Shown here one piece after another: positions 19,263 through 32,392 of a stretch of 64,000 nucleotides of DNA. Source of the stretch: Halomonas ramblicola (lineage in GTDB: Bacteria > Pseudomonadota > Gammaproteobacteria > Pseudomonadales > Halomonadaceae). Location: NCBI RefSeq assembly GCF_030409215.1, contig NZ_JAUFPL010000032.1, forward strand, positions 222,872 through 286,871, in the 5' to 3' direction. A program made the translations under genes and the position numbers. Positions within the stretch are counted from its first letter, which is position 1. Each line of letters starts with the position of its first letter. Below the pieces are notes generated by a model, which searched no databases, was not told the origin of the DNA, and was given only the letters and a program-made list of their open reading frames with translations.

Positions 19263-20627
19263 TCAGTCGTCCTGCTTGCGGGGCCGCGGCCAGTCGGCCT
19301 TGGCGATCTGGCGTGACCGGGAGACCGCCAGGGCGTTGTCGGCCACGTCCTTGCTGATGGTGGAGCCGGCCCCCACGGTGGCCCCCTGGCCGATGCTCAG
19401 CGGCGCAACCAGGGCGGTGTTGGAGCCGATGAAGGCGTCGTCGCCGATCTCGGTGCGGTGCTTGTTGGCGCCGTCGTAGTTGCAGGTGATGGTGCCGGCG
19501 CCGACGTTGACGCCGCGCCCCAGGCGGGCATCGCCCACGTAGCTCAGGTGGTTGATCTTGCTGCCCTCGCCCACCTCGGCATTCTTGGTCTCGACGAAGT
19601 TGCCCACCTTGGCGCCCACCGCCAGACGCGACCCGGGGCGCAGCCGGGCGAAGGGTCCGATGGTGCTGCGCCCGGCGATCACAGCGCCCTCGATCACGCT
19701 GTGCGGCTCGACCCGCGTCTCGGCGCCGATATGGCTGTCGCGGATCACGCAGTGGGGGCCGATGCGCACCCCTTCGCCCAGTTCCACCTCGCCCTCGAAG
19801 ACGCAGCCCACGTCGATCTCCACGTCGTGGCCGCAGATCAGGCGGCCGCGCACGTCGATCCTATCCGGATCGGCGAGCGCCACGCCCTCGGTCATCAGCC
19901 GCTCGGCGATGCCCCGCTGGTGGGCGCGCTCCAGGCGCGCCATCTGGGCCCGGTTGTTGACCCCTTCCACCTCGAGGGGGTCGGCGGGCTGGGCGGTGAC
20001 GATGCTCACCCCCTCGGCGGCGGCCATGGCGATGACGTCGGTGAGGTAGTACTCGCCCTGGGCGTTGTCGGCGGAGAGTCGCGGCAGCCAGCGACGCAGC
20101 TGGGCGGCGGTCATGGCCATGATGCCGGTGTTGCATTCGCGCACCGCGAGCTCGGCCTCCGAGGCATCCTTCTGCTCGACGATGGCCACCGCCCGGCCCT
20201 CGGCGTCGCGCAGGATGCGCCCGTAGCCGCTGGGGTCCGCGAGGGTCACGGTCAACAGCCCCAGATGCTCCTCGTCGACCCTCTCCAGCAGTGCCTCCAG
20301 GGTCTCGCGGCGGATCAGCGGCACGTCACCGTAGAGCACCAGCACCCTGCCGTCGCCGAGCCCGTCGAGGGCCTGGGCCACGGCGTGGCCGGTGCCCTTC
20401 TGCTCGGCCTGCAGGGCGAAACGCACCCGGCAGTCGGCGAGCGCCTCGCGCACTTGCTCGACGCCGTGTCCCACCACCACATGGGTACGCTCGGCGGACA
20501 GCCCCGCGGCGTTATCGATCACGTGCCGCACCATCGGCTTGCCGGCCAGGCGGTGCAGCACCTTGGGCAGGGTCGAGCGCATCCGGGTGCCCTGCCCGGC
20601 CGCCAGTATCACCACGTCTAGCGTCAT
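19263..20627 (-). CDS. glmU: bifunctional GlmU (GlcN-1-P acetyltransferase / GlcNAc-1-P uridyltransferase)
   Basis: A 454-aa enzyme for the last two steps to UDP-GlcNAc. The N-terminal nucleotidyltransferase domain has [11 protein letters not shown] and [15 protein letters not shown]; the C-terminal left-handed beta helix carries hexapeptide repeats, [21 protein letters not shown] and [10 protein letters not shown] at the acetyltransferase active site. AGGAG lies 6 bp before the ATG, inside the end of apbE, whose stop directly abuts this start. Together with glmS it forms a precursor supply unit for cell-wall sugars. Confidence 0.97.
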   Translation of the reverse strand: MTLDVVILAAGQGTRMRSTLPKVLHRLAGKPMVRHVIDNAAGLSAERTHVVVGHGVEQVREALADCRVRFALQAEQKGTGHAVAQALDGLGDGRVLVLYGDVPLIRRETLEALLERVDEEHLGLLTVTLADPSGYGRILRDAEGRAVAIVEQKDASEAELAVRECNTGIMAMTAAQLRRWLPRLSADNAQGEYYLTDVIAMAAAEGVSIVTAQPADPLEVEGVNNRAQMARLERAHQRGIAERLMTEGVALADPDRIDVRGRLICGHDVEIDVGCVFEGEVELGEGVRIGPHCVIRDSHIGAETRVEPHSVIEGAVIAGRSTIGPFARLRPGSRLAVGAKVGNFVETKNAEVGEGSKINHLSYVGDARLGRGVNVGAGTITCNYDGANKHRTEIGDDAFIGSNTALVAPLSIGQGATVGAGSTISKDVADNALAVSRSRQIAKADWPRPRKQDD

Positions 20628-21746
20628 CTATGACTCCTGGTCCTGTCGTGGGTCGTCGGAGCGGTGCGTGCGCCCTCCCTGGATCTCCAGGCCGAGTTCC
20701 TCCACCAGCGAGTCGTCGAACAGCTCGACGAAGCCCGGGGTCACCCGGCTGCTCCAGCCATCGTCCTCGCGGACGATCATCAGCACCCGCAGGCCCTGCC
20801 GGCGGGCCAGGGTCATGCCTGCCTCCTCGCCCAGCACCGTCAGTGCCGTGGCCCAGGCGTCCGCCCAGGCGTTGGAGGGGTGGAAGACGCTCACCGAGGC
20901 CAGCCGATGGGTGATGGGCCGGCCGGTGCGCGGGTCCAGGGTATGGGAGAAGCGTCGACCGTCCTCCTCGAAGTAGTTGCGGTAGTCCCCGGAGGTGGCC
21001 ACCGAGATGTCGTCGCGCAGCGGCACCACGTGCCGTGCCTCCTGGCGATCGTCCAGGGGGGCCTCGATGCCGATGCGCCAGGCCTCTCCCTCGCCGTCGC
21101 GATGGCCGCTGGCGATCAGGTCGCCCCCCAGGTTCACCAGGTAGTGCTCGATGCCTTCGGCATCCAGCAGGGCCGCCACCCGGTCCGTGGCGTGTCCCTT
21201 GGCCACGCCGCTCAGGTCGACCTGGACGTCGCGCAGGCGGCGGGCCTGCAGGCCGGCCTCGTCGAGCTCCAGGCTGTCCGGGCCGATCTCGGCCAGCCGC
21301 GCCGCCAGCTCGGCCTCCTCGGGGACCTCCCGGGGGCGCGCCTCGGGGCCGAAGCTCCACAGGTTGACCAGGCCGCCCAGGGTGACGTCGAAGGCGCCGT
21401 CGCTGGCCTCGGCCACCGCGCGGGCGATCGCCAGCACCTCCATCAGCTCGTCGGAGAGCGGCTGCCACTCGCCCACCGGCGCCCGGTTGAAGGCCGAGAG
21501 CTCGGAGTCGTCCCGGTAGGTGGACATGCTGGCGTCCACCGCCTCCAGCTCGGCGAGGATCCCCTCCTCCAGCGCCTGGGCCTCGCCCCGGGTGAGCGGG
21601 TCGGCGATGGTCACCTGGTAGAAGGTACCGTAGATGCCTCCCTCGAAGCGTACCGGAGAGTCCAGGGGGCGGTCACGCTCCGAACAGGCGGCGAGCAGCA
21701 GGGCCAGGACGATCAGGACGGGCAACGACAGCGGATGCGGCTTCAC
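20628..21746 (-). CDS. apbE: FAD:protein FMN transferase ApbE
   Basis: A 372-aa exported lipoprotein. The signal ends in the lipobox LLAA-C21. The body shows the ApbE pattern: TFYQVTIAD, SMSTYRDDSELSAFNRA, GAFDVTLGGLVNLWSFG, VDLSGVAKGHATDRVA, and the metal-binding GDYRNYFEEDGRRFSHTLDP followed by TGRPI. ApbE transfers FMN to threonines of Rnf/Nqr subunits in the periplasm; no Nqr or Rnf genes are in the window. The GTG start has GGAG about 8 bp upstream. The stop is immediately followed by the glmU start. Confidence 0.93.
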   Translation of the reverse strand: MKPHPLSLPVLIVLALLLAACSERDRPLDSPVRFEGGIYGTFYQVTIADPLTRGEAQALEEGILAELEAVDASMSTYRDDSELSAFNRAPVGEWQPLSDELMEVLAIARAVAEASDGAFDVTLGGLVNLWSFGPEARPREVPEEAELAARLAEIGPDSLELDEAGLQARRLRDVQVDLSGVAKGHATDRVAALLDAEGIEHYLVNLGGDLIASGHRDGEGEAWRIGIEAPLDDRQEARHVVPLRDDISVATSGDYRNYFEEDGRRFSHTLDPRTGRPITHRLASVSVFHPSNAWADAWATALTVLGEEAGMTLARRQGLRVLMIVREDDGWSSRVTPGFVELFDDSLVEELGLEIQGGRTHRSDDPRQDQES

Positions 21747-21776
21747 GATGGGGCTCCGGACGACGATGGGGCAAGC

Positions 21777-22574
21777 TTACCAGAATAGCCACAGCAGCCA
21801 GGCCCCCAGCAGCAGCCGGTAGACCACGAAGGGCTGCATACCGACACGCCGGATGAAGGCCAGGAAGTAGTGGATGCACAGGTAGGCGCTGATCCCGGAA
21901 AGCAGGGTGCCGACGCTCAGGGTGAACCACTCCACCCGGACCGCCTCGCGCAGCAGGCCGACGGTCTCCAGCCCGCCGGCCAGCACGATCACCGGGATCG
22001 ACATCAGGAAGGAGAAGCGCGCCGCTCCCTCGCGGCTCATGCCCAGCAGCAGGGCCGCGGTGATGGTGATGCCGGAGCGCGAGGTACCGGGAATCAGCGC
22101 CAGGGCCTGGGCGGCGCCGATCAGCAGCGCATCCACGAGGCCCAGTTGGTATTCGCTGCGCTCCCCGCGATGGCGCCAGTCGGCATAGCCCAGCAGCAGC
22201 CCGAAGGCGATCAGCCCGAAGGCGATGATCAGCGGCGAGCGCATGCCCGCCTCGATGGTATCGTGCAGGGCCAGCCCCACCACGCAGACCGGTACGGTGG
22301 CCAGGATCACCCACCAGGCCAGGCGGGCATCCTGATCCACGCCGCGTCCCCCCAGGGACCCCAGCCAGCTCCCCGCCATGCACCACAGCTCCCGGCGGAA
22401 GTAGATCACAACCGCCGCCAGGCTGCCGAGGTGCAGGGCCACGTCGAAGGCCAGGCCCTGGTCCTCCCAGGCGGTGAGGACCGGCACCAGGATCAGGTGG
22501 GCGGAGCTGGAGATGGGCAGGAACTCGGTCAGTCCCTGGACGATGGAGAGTACGACGACCTGTAGCCAATCCAT
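21777..22574 (-). CDS. uppP: undecaprenyl-diphosphatase UppP (BacA)
   Basis: A 265-aa polytopic membrane protein that dephosphorylates undecaprenyl diphosphate to recycle the lipid carrier for peptidoglycan. The conserved motifs GLTEFLPISSSAHL (glutamate-rich motif) and PGTSRSGITI are present. About eight hydrophobic segments are seen. Its place just before apbE-glmU-glmS puts it in a cell-envelope gene group. The ATG at 22574 starts MDWLQVVVLSIVQG; no strong ribosome site is visible. Confidence 0.95.
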   Translation of the reverse strand: MDWLQVVVLSIVQGLTEFLPISSSAHLILVPVLTAWEDQGLAFDVALHLGSLAAVVIYFRRELWCMAGSWLGSLGGRGVDQDARLAWWVILATVPVCVVGLALHDTIEAGMRSPLIIAFGLIAFGLLLGYADWRHRGERSEYQLGLVDALLIGAAQALALIPGTSRSGITITAALLLGMSREGAARFSFLMSIPVIVLAGGLETVGLLREAVRVEWFTLSVGTLLSGISAYLCIHYFLAFIRRVGMQPFVVYRLLLGAWLLWLFW

Positions 22575-22678
22575 GCGGCATGCTTCCCGTCATGCAGAGG
22601 AGGAACCGCCCGTGGGCGGTGCGACGCGCAGAGCATACACATCCGGCGGGCCGCTGTCCGCCCCGCGGCGAGGCGCGC

Positions 22679-24052
22679 TCATAGGCTGGAGAGGATCGCC
22701 GTGGCGATGCTGAAGTAGATCAGCACCCCCGAGGCGTCGATCAGGGTGGTCACCAGCGGCGCCGAGGCAGTGGCCGGATCCCAGCCCAGGCGGTCGAGCA
22801 GGAACGGCAGGCACATGCCCAGCAGGCTGCCGAACAGCACGATGGTCACCATGCTCAAGGCGACGATCATGGCCACCGCCTCGCCACCACGCAGCACCCC
22901 GATGGGCGCTACCGCCAAGGCCATGGTCAGCCCCAGGGAACCGGCCACCAGCAGCTCGCGGCCCAGCAGCTTGCCCCAGTCCTTGACTCCCACGTCCCCG
23001 GTGGCCATGCCGCGCACCATCAGGGTGGCGGCCTGGGCCCCGGCGTTGCCGCCGCTGCCGATCAGCAGCGGCAGGAAGAACACCAGCGCCACCTGGGCGG
23101 CGATGGTCTCCTCGAAGTAGGCGATGCCGGCCCCCGAGAAGAGGTTGCCGAACACCAGCAGCACCAGCCAGGTCACCCGCTTGCGATACAGGCTCCACAG
23201 CGGCACCCGGCTCACCCCGTCCTCCAGGGCGCCGATCGACATCCCCTTGTGGATATCCTCGGTGGCCTCGGACTCGGCCACGTCCATGGCGTCGTCGTGG
23301 GTGACGATGCCCACCAGCCGCTCGTCGGCGTCCACCACCGGCAACGCCAGCAGGTCGTAGCGGGCCACCACCCGGGCCACCTCCTCCTGGGCCTCGTCGA
23401 CGGGAATGCGGATGACGTCCTTGATCATCAGGTCGTCGATACGCGCCCCGGGACGCGCCACCATCAGCTGGCGCAGCGACAGGGTGCCGGCCAGCCGGCC
23501 GTCCGGGTCGACGATATAGAGCTGGTAGACGGTTTCGGCGTCCGGGGCGGTCTGGCGCACCCGCATCAGCGCCTGGGAGACGGTCATGCCGCTGGGGATG
23601 GCCACGTAGTCCGCGGTCATGATGGCCCCCGCGGTGCCCTCCTCGTAGCTGGCCAGGCGCATGAGCTCCTCGCGCTCCTGGCGCGCCATGCGCCGCAGCA
23701 GCGCCTCGCGGCGATCCTCGCCGAGCAGGTTGAAGAGGTCGGCGCGCTCGTCGGAGCCCATCTCCTCGATCAACGACAGCAGGGCCTCGTCGGACATCGC
23801 CTCAGCCACGGCCAGCTGGGCCTCGCCGGGCAGGTAGCCGAGCACGTTGGCGCGCCGCTCGAGCGGCAGGCAGTCGAGCAGCGACAGGGCCAGGGGCAGG
23901 TCGTCGTCGTCCTCGAGGAGCTCCTCGATGATCTCGCCGAGGTCCGCGGAACGCAGCTCGGGCAACCGGGCATCGAGTCGTTCGCGCGCCCCTTCCGCCA
24001 GCGCCTCGACCAGCGCCGCCTTGTGTTCCTGCAGGGCCTCGTTGAGTGGCAT
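22679..24052 (-). CDS. mgtE: magnesium transporter MgtE
   Basis: A 457-aa Mg2+ channel. Order of domains: an N-terminal helical MgtE_N superhelix (about 20-130), two CBS domains (about 135-260) that sense cytosolic Mg2+, then five membrane helices with the conserved GSGGNAGAQAATLMVRG. The frame is open to 24091, but ATG 24052 has AGGAGG 5 bp upstream and starts MPLNEALQEHKAALV, so it is the start. It lies downstream of the atp operon terminator hairpin and is probably its own transcription unit with uppP. Confidence 0.94.
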   Translation of the reverse strand: MPLNEALQEHKAALVEALAEGARERLDARLPELRSADLGEIIEELLEDDDDLPLALSLLDCLPLERRANVLGYLPGEAQLAVAEAMSDEALLSLIEEMGSDERADLFNLLGEDRREALLRRMARQEREELMRLASYEEGTAGAIMTADYVAIPSGMTVSQALMRVRQTAPDAETVYQLYIVDPDGRLAGTLSLRQLMVARPGARIDDLMIKDVIRIPVDEAQEEVARVVARYDLLALPVVDADERLVGIVTHDDAMDVAESEATEDIHKGMSIGALEDGVSRVPLWSLYRKRVTWLVLLVFGNLFSGAGIAYFEETIAAQVALVFFLPLLIGSGGNAGAQAATLMVRGMATGDVGVKDWGKLLGRELLVAGSLGLTMALAVAPIGVLRGGEAVAMIVALSMVTIVLFGSLLGMCLPFLLDRLGWDPATASAPLVTTLIDASGVLIYFSIATAILSSL

Positions 24053-24132
24053 GGCATCCTCCTGACGCCGGCCGGCGCGGGTTGAGCTCAATCGTCGGGG
24101 GTGACCGGCCGCATGATAGCAGAGACGCGAAC

Positions 24133-24168
24133 GCCCCCCGGCCCGGTCTTGCGACCGGGCCGGGGGGC
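24133..24168 (-). terminator. terminator of the atp operon
   Basis: Perfect 16-bp GC-rich stem (24133-24148 with 24153-24168) and a 4-base loop, 22 bp after the atpC stop. No clear T-run follows on the minus strand, but the stem is the strongest hairpin in the area. Confidence 0.7.
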
Positions 24169-24190
24169 GCCTTTCACGCCGGCGTCGGGA

Positions 24191-24619
24191 TCACCCCTTG
24201 CCGAGCTTCTTGCGCAGTTGCTGAACCGTGCGCAGCTGGGCGGTGGCCTCGGCGAGCTCCGCCGCGGCGCGGGTGTAGTCCAGCTCCGCGGACTTGTCGC
24301 TCAACGCCTTGAGCGCATGCTGGCGAGCCTCCTCGGCCGCCGCCTCGTCCAGGTCATGGGCGCGGACGGCGGCGTCGGCCAGGATCGTCACCACGTCGGG
24401 CTGCACCTCGAGGAAGCCGCCGGAGACGTAGTAGTGCTCCTCCTCGCCGCCGTCGTGGATGACCCGCACCGGCCCCGGCTTGAGCTCGGTGAGCAGCGGG
24501 GCATGGCCGGGCAGGATGCCCAGCTCGCCCATGCGGCCGGTCGCGACCACCCGCTCGATCTCGCCCGAGAAGATGCCCTCCTCGGCGCTGACGATCTCGC
24601 ACTTGAAGCTGTTCGCCAT
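24191..24619 (-). CDS. atpC: ATP synthase F1 epsilon subunit
   Basis: A 142-aa central-stalk subunit that links gamma to the c ring and inhibits ATP hydrolysis. The N-terminal beta sandwich ([39 protein letters not shown]) and the C-terminal two-helix domain are both present. AGGAGG lies 8 bp before the ATG. Last gene of the atp operon. Confidence 0.96.
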   Translation of the reverse strand: MANSFKCEIVSAEEGIFSGEIERVVATGRMGELGILPGHAPLLTELKPGPVRVIHDGGEEEHYYVSGGFLEVQPDVVTILADAAVRAHDLDEAAAEEARQHALKALSDKSAELDYTRAAAELAEATAQLRTVQQLRKKLGKG

Positions 24620-24646
24620 AGCGAAGTCCTCCTGGTGGGGCGCCGA

Positions 24647-26035
<1,389 letters not shown>

Positions 26036-26123
26036 TCAAAGTACCTGCAAATGAAACCTGCATGCCTGGCCCTGTGCGGGTAGCGTCCCGGGCAGAGCCA
26101 AGGAGGGCCTCGCCCTCCTGGCG

Positions 26124-27008
26124 CTATACGGCGGCGGCGCCCCCGACGATCTCCGAGATCTCCTGGGTGATGGCGGCCTGGCGGGCCTTGTTGTAGACCA
26201 GCTCCAGGTCGTCGATGAGGCCGCCGGCATTGTCGGTGGCGTTCTTCATGGCCAGCATCCGCGCGGCCTGCTCGCAGGCCCCGTTCTCGACCACCGCCTG
26301 GTACACCTGCGCCTCGATGAAACGAACCAGCAGGCTGTCCAGCAACGCCTTGGCATCCGGCTCATACAGGTAGTCCCAGCTACCGGGACCCTTGTGCTCT
26401 TCGTGGTGCGCATCACCGTTGCCCATGTCCGGGGACACGGGCAGGAGCTGTCTGACCACCGGCTTCTGGGTCATGGTGTTGACGAACTCGTTGTACACCA
26501 CGAACAGCCGGTCCAGGCTCCCTTCGTTGTACGCATCCAGCATGACCTTGACGCTACCGATCAGGTTTTCCATCTCGGGCGACTCGCCCAGCCCGCTCTT
26601 GGCGGCGACCAGGTTGCCCCCGTAGTTGCGGAAGAACCCCCCGGCCTTGGAGCCCAGCGCGCAGAAGTCCAGCTCGGCGCCCTGCTCGCGCCACGCCCTG
26701 GCGTCCTTCGCCACGGCCTTGAACAGGTTGACGTTCAGGCCGCCGCACAGGCCGCGGTCGGTGGACACCACGATGTAGCCGACCCGCTCGGCGTCGCGCT
26801 CGACCATCCACGGATGGCGATACTCGGGGTTGGCATCGGCGACATGCGCGACCACGTTGCGGATCTGACGCGCATAGGGCTGGCTGGCCTTCATCAGGTC
26901 CTGGGCCCTGCGCATCTTCGACGCCGCCACCATTTCCATGGCGCTGGTGATCTTCTGCGTGTTCTTGATGCTCCCGATCTGGGTGCGTATCTCTTTTGCA
27001 GCTGCCAT
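26124..27008 (-). CDS. atpG: ATP synthase F1 gamma subunit
   Basis: Rotor shaft of F1, 294 aa, slightly longer than the 287-aa E. coli protein. The N-terminal helix [20 protein letters not shown] and the C-terminal helix [21 protein letters not shown] that insert into the alpha-beta hexamer are present, as is the [11 protein letters not shown] core motif. The extra residues lie in a His- and Gly-rich stretch near residue 205 ([14 protein letters not shown]). GGAG upstream of the ATG at 27008. Confidence 0.96.
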   Translation of the reverse strand: MAAAKEIRTQIGSIKNTQKITSAMEMVAASKMRRAQDLMKASQPYARQIRNVVAHVADANPEYRHPWMVERDAERVGYIVVSTDRGLCGGLNVNLFKAVAKDARAWREQGAELDFCALGSKAGGFFRNYGGNLVAAKSGLGESPEMENLIGSVKVMLDAYNEGSLDRLFVVYNEFVNTMTQKPVVRQLLPVSPDMGNGDAHHEEHKGPGSWDYLYEPDAKALLDSLLVRFIEAQVYQAVVENGACEQAARMLAMKNATDNAGGLIDDLELVYNKARQAAITQEISEIVGGAAAV

Positions 27009-27076
27009 AGCGATCTACTCCGTTCGTGGCCCTCAGAAAGCTCCTGGTCCGCCCCCGACAGGGGCGGACCCGGGGA

Positions 27077-28621
27077 TTACCAGCTCTGAGTGGCCTTGAA
27101 CTTCTCGAGACCCTCCTGCAGGCCCTGCTGGATCTCGTCGTTGTAGTCGCCGGACTGGTTGATCTTGTCGAGCAGTTCGGCGTACTCGGCCTTCATGAAG
27201 TCGTGCAGGGCACGCTCGAAGTCCAGCACCTTGCTCACCTCGACGTCGTCCAGATGGCCCTCGTTGGCAGCGAACAGCGACAGCGCCATCTCGGCCACGG
27301 ACATCGGCGAGTACTGGTGCTGCTTCATCAACTCGGTGACGCGCTGACCATGCTCCAGCTGCTTGCGGGTGGCCTCGTCCAGGTCGGAGGCGAACTGCGA
27401 GAAGGCCGCCAGCTCGCGGTACTGGGCCAGCGCCAGGCGCACGCCGCCGCCGAGCTTCTTGATGATCTTGGTCTGGGCCGAGCCGCCCACACGGGACACC
27501 GACAGGCCGGCGTTGATGGCCGGACGGATGCCCGAGTTGAACAGGTCGGTCTCGAGGAAGATCTGGCCGTCGGTGATGGAGATCACGTTGGTCGGCACGA
27601 AGGCGGAGACGTCGCCGCCCTGGGTCTCGATGATCGGCAGCGCGGTCAGCGAGCCGGTCTTGCCCTTGACCTCGCCGTCGGTGAACTTCTCGACGTAGTC
27701 GGCGTTGACCCGCGCGGCACGCTCGAGCAGGCGAGAGTGCAGGTAGAAGACGTCACCCGGATAGGCCTCGCGGCCCGGCGGACGGCGCAGCAGCAGGGAG
27801 ACCTGGCGGTAGGCCACGGCCTGCTTGGACAGGTCATCGTAGATGATCAGGGCATCCTCGCCGCGGTCGCGGAAGTACTCGCCCATGGTGCAGCCGGCAT
27901 AGGGCGCCAGGAACTGCATCGGCGCCGGGTCGGCGGCGCCGGCGGCGACCACGATGGTGTGCTCCATGGCGCCGTGCTCTTCGAGCTTGCGTACCACGCT
28001 GGCGATGGTCGACTGCTTCTGGGCGATGGCCACGTAGATGCAGGTGACGCCCTTGTCCTTCTGGTTGATGATGGTGTCGATGGCGATGGCCGACTTGCCG
28101 ATCTGGCGATCGCCGATGATCAGCTCACGCTGACCGCGGCCGATCGGCACCATGGCATCGATGGACTTGAAGCCGGTCTGGATCGGCTGATCCACCGACT
28201 GGCGGGTGATGACGCCCGGCGCGACCTTCTCGACCGCATCGGTCAGCTTGGTGTCGAGGTCCCCCTTGCCGTCGATGGGGTTGCCCAGGGCATCCACCAC
28301 GCGACCGCACAGCTCGGGGCCCACCGGCACCTCGAGGATGCGGCCGGTGCACTGGGCGGTCATGCCCTCTTCGAGCTGCAGGTAGTCGCCCAGCACCACG
28401 GCGCCCACGGAGTCGCGCTCGAGGTTGAGCACCATGCCGTAGATGCCGCCGGGGAATTCGATCATCTCACCGAACATCGCCTCTTCCAGGCCGTGAATCT
28501 TCACGATGCCGTCGGAGACGCTGACGATGGTGCCCTGGTTGCGGGCTTCGGATGCGACGTCAAGCTTCTCGATACGCTGCTTGATGATGTCGCTGATCTC
28601 GGAAGGATTCAGTTGCTGCAT
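27077..28621 (-). CDS. atpA: ATP synthase F1 alpha subunit
   Basis: Non-catalytic nucleotide-binding subunit, 514 aa. P-loop [15 protein letters not shown], the arginine finger region [12 protein letters not shown], and an N-terminal [17 protein letters not shown] are as in E. coli AtpA. The ATG at 28621 follows GAGGGA. It is 16 bp after atpH and 68 bp before atpG. Confidence 0.97.
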   Translation of the reverse strand: MQQLNPSEISDIIKQRIEKLDVASEARNQGTIVSVSDGIVKIHGLEEAMFGEMIEFPGGIYGMVLNLERDSVGAVVLGDYLQLEEGMTAQCTGRILEVPVGPELCGRVVDALGNPIDGKGDLDTKLTDAVEKVAPGVITRQSVDQPIQTGFKSIDAMVPIGRGQRELIIGDRQIGKSAIAIDTIINQKDKGVTCIYVAIAQKQSTIASVVRKLEEHGAMEHTIVVAAGAADPAPMQFLAPYAGCTMGEYFRDRGEDALIIYDDLSKQAVAYRQVSLLLRRPPGREAYPGDVFYLHSRLLERAARVNADYVEKFTDGEVKGKTGSLTALPIIETQGGDVSAFVPTNVISITDGQIFLETDLFNSGIRPAINAGLSVSRVGGSAQTKIIKKLGGGVRLALAQYRELAAFSQFASDLDEATRKQLEHGQRVTELMKQHQYSPMSVAEMALSLFAANEGHLDDVEVSKVLDFERALHDFMKAEYAELLDKINQSGDYNDEIQQGLQEGLEKFKATQSW

Positions 28622-28637
28622 GCCATGTCCCTCAGAC

Positions 28638-29174
28638 TCAGGCGGTTAGGGCTTCGGAGAGGCGTGCCAGTCGACCGCGCACCGACCCGTCGATGACGGT
28701 ATCGCCGGCACGCAGGATGACCCCGCCGAGAAGCTCGGCATCCACCTGAGTGGTAATGGAGATTTCGCGATTCAGGCGCTTCTTGAGCGCGCGGGCGAGC
28801 TTGTCCTGCTGGGCCTTGGTGAGCTTGTAGGCCGACACCACGGTGACGTCGACCCGCTTCTCGTACTCGGCGCGCAGCGTCTCGAACTGTGCGTCGATGG
28901 CGACCAACGCCGACAGGCGCCCCTTCTCCCCCAGGGTGTCGAGGAAGCGGCGCGCCGCCTCATCGAGCTCGACCTCCGCCAGCTCGGTGACCAGGGCCAC
29001 CTTGCGCTCGGCGTCGAGCCTGGGGCTGGAGAGGAGCTTGAGCGCCTCACGGCTCGATACCACCATGGCCAGCTTGCCCAGCCACTCGGACCAGCTGTCC
29101 AGCGTCTGGTGATCGCGTGCGTACTCGAACGCCGCCTTGGCGTAGGGCCTGGCGACGGTAGACAGTTCCGCCAT
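28638..29174 (-). CDS. atpH: ATP synthase F1 delta subunit
   Basis: Peripheral stalk component, 178 aa, connecting subunit b to the top of F1. The N-terminal helical domain ([14 protein letters not shown]) and the C-terminal [21 protein letters not shown] segment are diagnostic. A textbook ribosome site GGAGGTGATCC precedes the ATG at 29174. Confidence 0.96.
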   Translation of the reverse strand: MAELSTVARPYAKAAFEYARDHQTLDSWSEWLGKLAMVVSSREALKLLSSPRLDAERKVALVTELAEVELDEAARRFLDTLGEKGRLSALVAIDAQFETLRAEYEKRVDVTVVSAYKLTKAQQDKLARALKKRLNREISITTQVDAELLGGVILRAGDTVIDGSVRGRLARLSEALTA

Positions 29175-29185
29175 GGATCACCTCC

Positions 29186-29656
29186 TCACAGTTCGGCGGC
29201 AAGCTCGTCGAGCAGCTTGCGATGGGCCTTCTCGTCGACGGAGGCTTCCAGGACACGCTCGGCGCCGGTGACCGCCAGGCGCGACACCTGGGCGCGCAGA
29301 TCGTCCTTGGCGCGGTTGATTTCCTGCTCGATCTCGTCACGAGCCGAGGCGACGATACGCTCGCCCTCGGCGCGGGCCTGCTCGCGGGCCTCCTCGACCA
29401 TCTGCGTGGAGCGCTTGTGGGCCTGCTCGAGGATCTGGGAGGCCTGCTCCTTGCTCTCGCGCAGCGTCTGCTCGGCCTGCTCCTGGGCGAGCTCCAGGTC
29501 ACGCGAGGCACGGCTGGCCGCATCCAGGCCATCAGCAATCTTCTTCTGGCGCTCGTGGAGCGCGTTGCTGATCGGCGGCCACACGTACTTTATGCAGAAC
29601 CAGACGAAGATCGCGAAGGCGATCGTCTGTCCGATCAGCGTCATGTTGATATTCAC
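29186..29656 (-). CDS. atpF: ATP synthase F0 b subunit
   Basis: Peripheral stalk subunit of 156 aa, the same length as E. coli b. One N-terminal membrane helix ([19 protein letters not shown]) followed by a long charged coiled-coil helix (about 30-150). The frame starts with GTG at 29656, with GAGGTA 7 bp upstream; an ATG four codons later (29644) is a possible alternative. Confidence 0.95.
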   Translation of the reverse strand: MNINMTLIGQTIAFAIFVWFCIKYVWPPISNALHERQKKIADGLDAASRASRDLELAQEQAEQTLRESKEQASQILEQAHKRSTQMVEEAREQARAEGERIVASARDEIEQEINRAKDDLRAQVSRLAVTGAERVLEASVDEKAHRKLLDELAAEL

Positions 29657-29732
29657 GGGGCGGTACCTCTGACAGGTTCGTGGCGACCGGAAACAAGCAA
29701 ACCGAGCGCGGAGCGCTCGGTGCTGTCGTTCC

Positions 29733-29993
<261 letters not shown>

Positions 29994-30039
29994 TTAAGGG
30001 TTAGGGGGTGAGAGAAAAGGGGTTTCGACGTTGCTGACT

Positions 30040-31279
<1,240 letters not shown>

Positions 31280-31336
31280 CACGCCCTCCGTATCGGTCGG
31301 CTGGACCTGCCGGGGGCGCAGGAAAAACCACCGCGG

Positions 31337-31365
31337 ATTATAGGGAACCCCCTCGGGGGCTTCAA
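31337..31365 (-). promoter_or_regulatory. sigma-70 type promoter of the atp operon
   Basis: On the minus strand TTGAAG (31365-31360), a 17-bp spacer and a perfect TATAAT (31342-31337). The spacer contains CCCCC-GA-GGGGG, a small palindrome. The distance to atpI fits a leader of about 50 bases. Confidence 0.85.
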
Positions 31366-31458
31366 CTAAAGCAACACCGTTTCGCCAGCTTATCGGCGCA
31401 TTTTTCGACCAAAGATGCAAGGATTGTCGACAAGCGTCGCCGTCGGCAGGGATCACCA

Positions 31459-32370
31459 CTAGCGAATGTGCTCCAGGATCCCGTCCAGCTCGTCGAGGCT
31501 GGAGTAGCGGATGGTCACCCGGCCCTTGCCGCCGCGACCGTGCTGGATCCGCACCGGGGCCCCCAACAGCTCGCCGAGGCGGGTCTCCAGACGCGCCACG
31601 TCGGGGCTGGACGCCGGCTTCTCGGCCTTCTCCGGCGCCCCGGCCGTGAGCCGCTTGACCAGCGCCTCGGTGTCGCGGACGGTGAGGTCGCGGTTGACCA
31701 CCTCGTGGGCGGCCTTGCGCTGCTTGGCCCCGGAGAGCGCCAGCAGCGCCCGGGCGTGGCCCATGTCCAGGTCGCCGCGCTCCAGCAGGGTCTGCACCTC
31801 CGGGTCCAGGGCCAGCAGGCGCAACAGGTTGGCCACCTGGGCGCGGGACTTGCCCACGGTGTCGGCCACCTGCTGCTGGGTCAGCTCGAACTCGTCGATC
31901 AGCCGCTTGAGGGCCAGGGCCTCCTCCACCGGATTGAGGTTCTCGCGCTGGATGTTCTCGATCAGCGCCAGGGCCAGGGCCACCTCGTCGCTGACGTCGC
32001 GCACCACCGCCGGGATGACGTCCAGCTCGGCCAGTTGGGCGGCACGCCAGCGCCGCTCGCCGGCGATGATCTCGTAGCGCTCCTCGCCCACGGGACGCAC
32101 CACGATGGGCTGCATCACGCCCTGGGCGCGGATCGAGTCGGCCAGCTCCTCCAGGGCCTCGGGCTGGATATCGCGGCGCGGCTGGTACTTGCCGCGGGTG
32201 AGCTGGCCCAGCGGCAGGCGCTCGAGGCGATCACCCGACTCGGGCGCGGTCGCCGGGGCCGCCTCGTCGGCGTCGACGCCCAGGTCCGGCAGGTCCAGGC
32301 TCTCACGGCGCCGGGCACCGGCGCCGATCAGCGCATCCAGTCCACGTCCCAGGGCGGGTTTACGCGTCAT
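31459..32370 (-). CDS. parB: chromosome partitioning protein ParB
   Basis: A 303-aa CTP-dependent DNA clamp that loads at parS and organises the origin region. The N-terminus (TRKPALGRGLDALIG), the CTPase motif with GERRWRAAQLAELD, the HTH region (LTQQQVADTVGKSRAQVANLLRLL) and a C-terminal dimerisation segment are present. ATG 32370 is preceded by GAGGGA. Its targets are probably the six parS-like sites at 58.4-63.9 kb in this window. It is 22 bp downstream of parA. Confidence 0.96.
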   Translation of the reverse strand: MTRKPALGRGLDALIGAGARRRESLDLPDLGVDADEAAPATAPESGDRLERLPLGQLTRGKYQPRRDIQPEALEELADSIRAQGVMQPIVVRPVGEERYEIIAGERRWRAAQLAELDVIPAVVRDVSDEVALALALIENIQRENLNPVEEALALKRLIDEFELTQQQVADTVGKSRAQVANLLRLLALDPEVQTLLERGDLDMGHARALLALSGAKQRKAAHEVVNRDLTVRDTEALVKRLTAGAPEKAEKPASSPDVARLETRLGELLGAPVRIQHGRGGKGRVTIRYSSLDELDGILEHIR

Positions 32371-32392
32371 CGAGATTCCCTCATCACAGCGG

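Noticed and set aside
22598..22640. CCGCCC-GT-GGGCGG hairpin downstream of mgtE
   Set aside because: Short stem with minimal loop and no T-run; too weak to call a terminator.
27026..28696. 556-aa open frame opposite atpA
   Set aside because: Antisense shadow caused by third-position GC bias; no ribosome site or protein motif.
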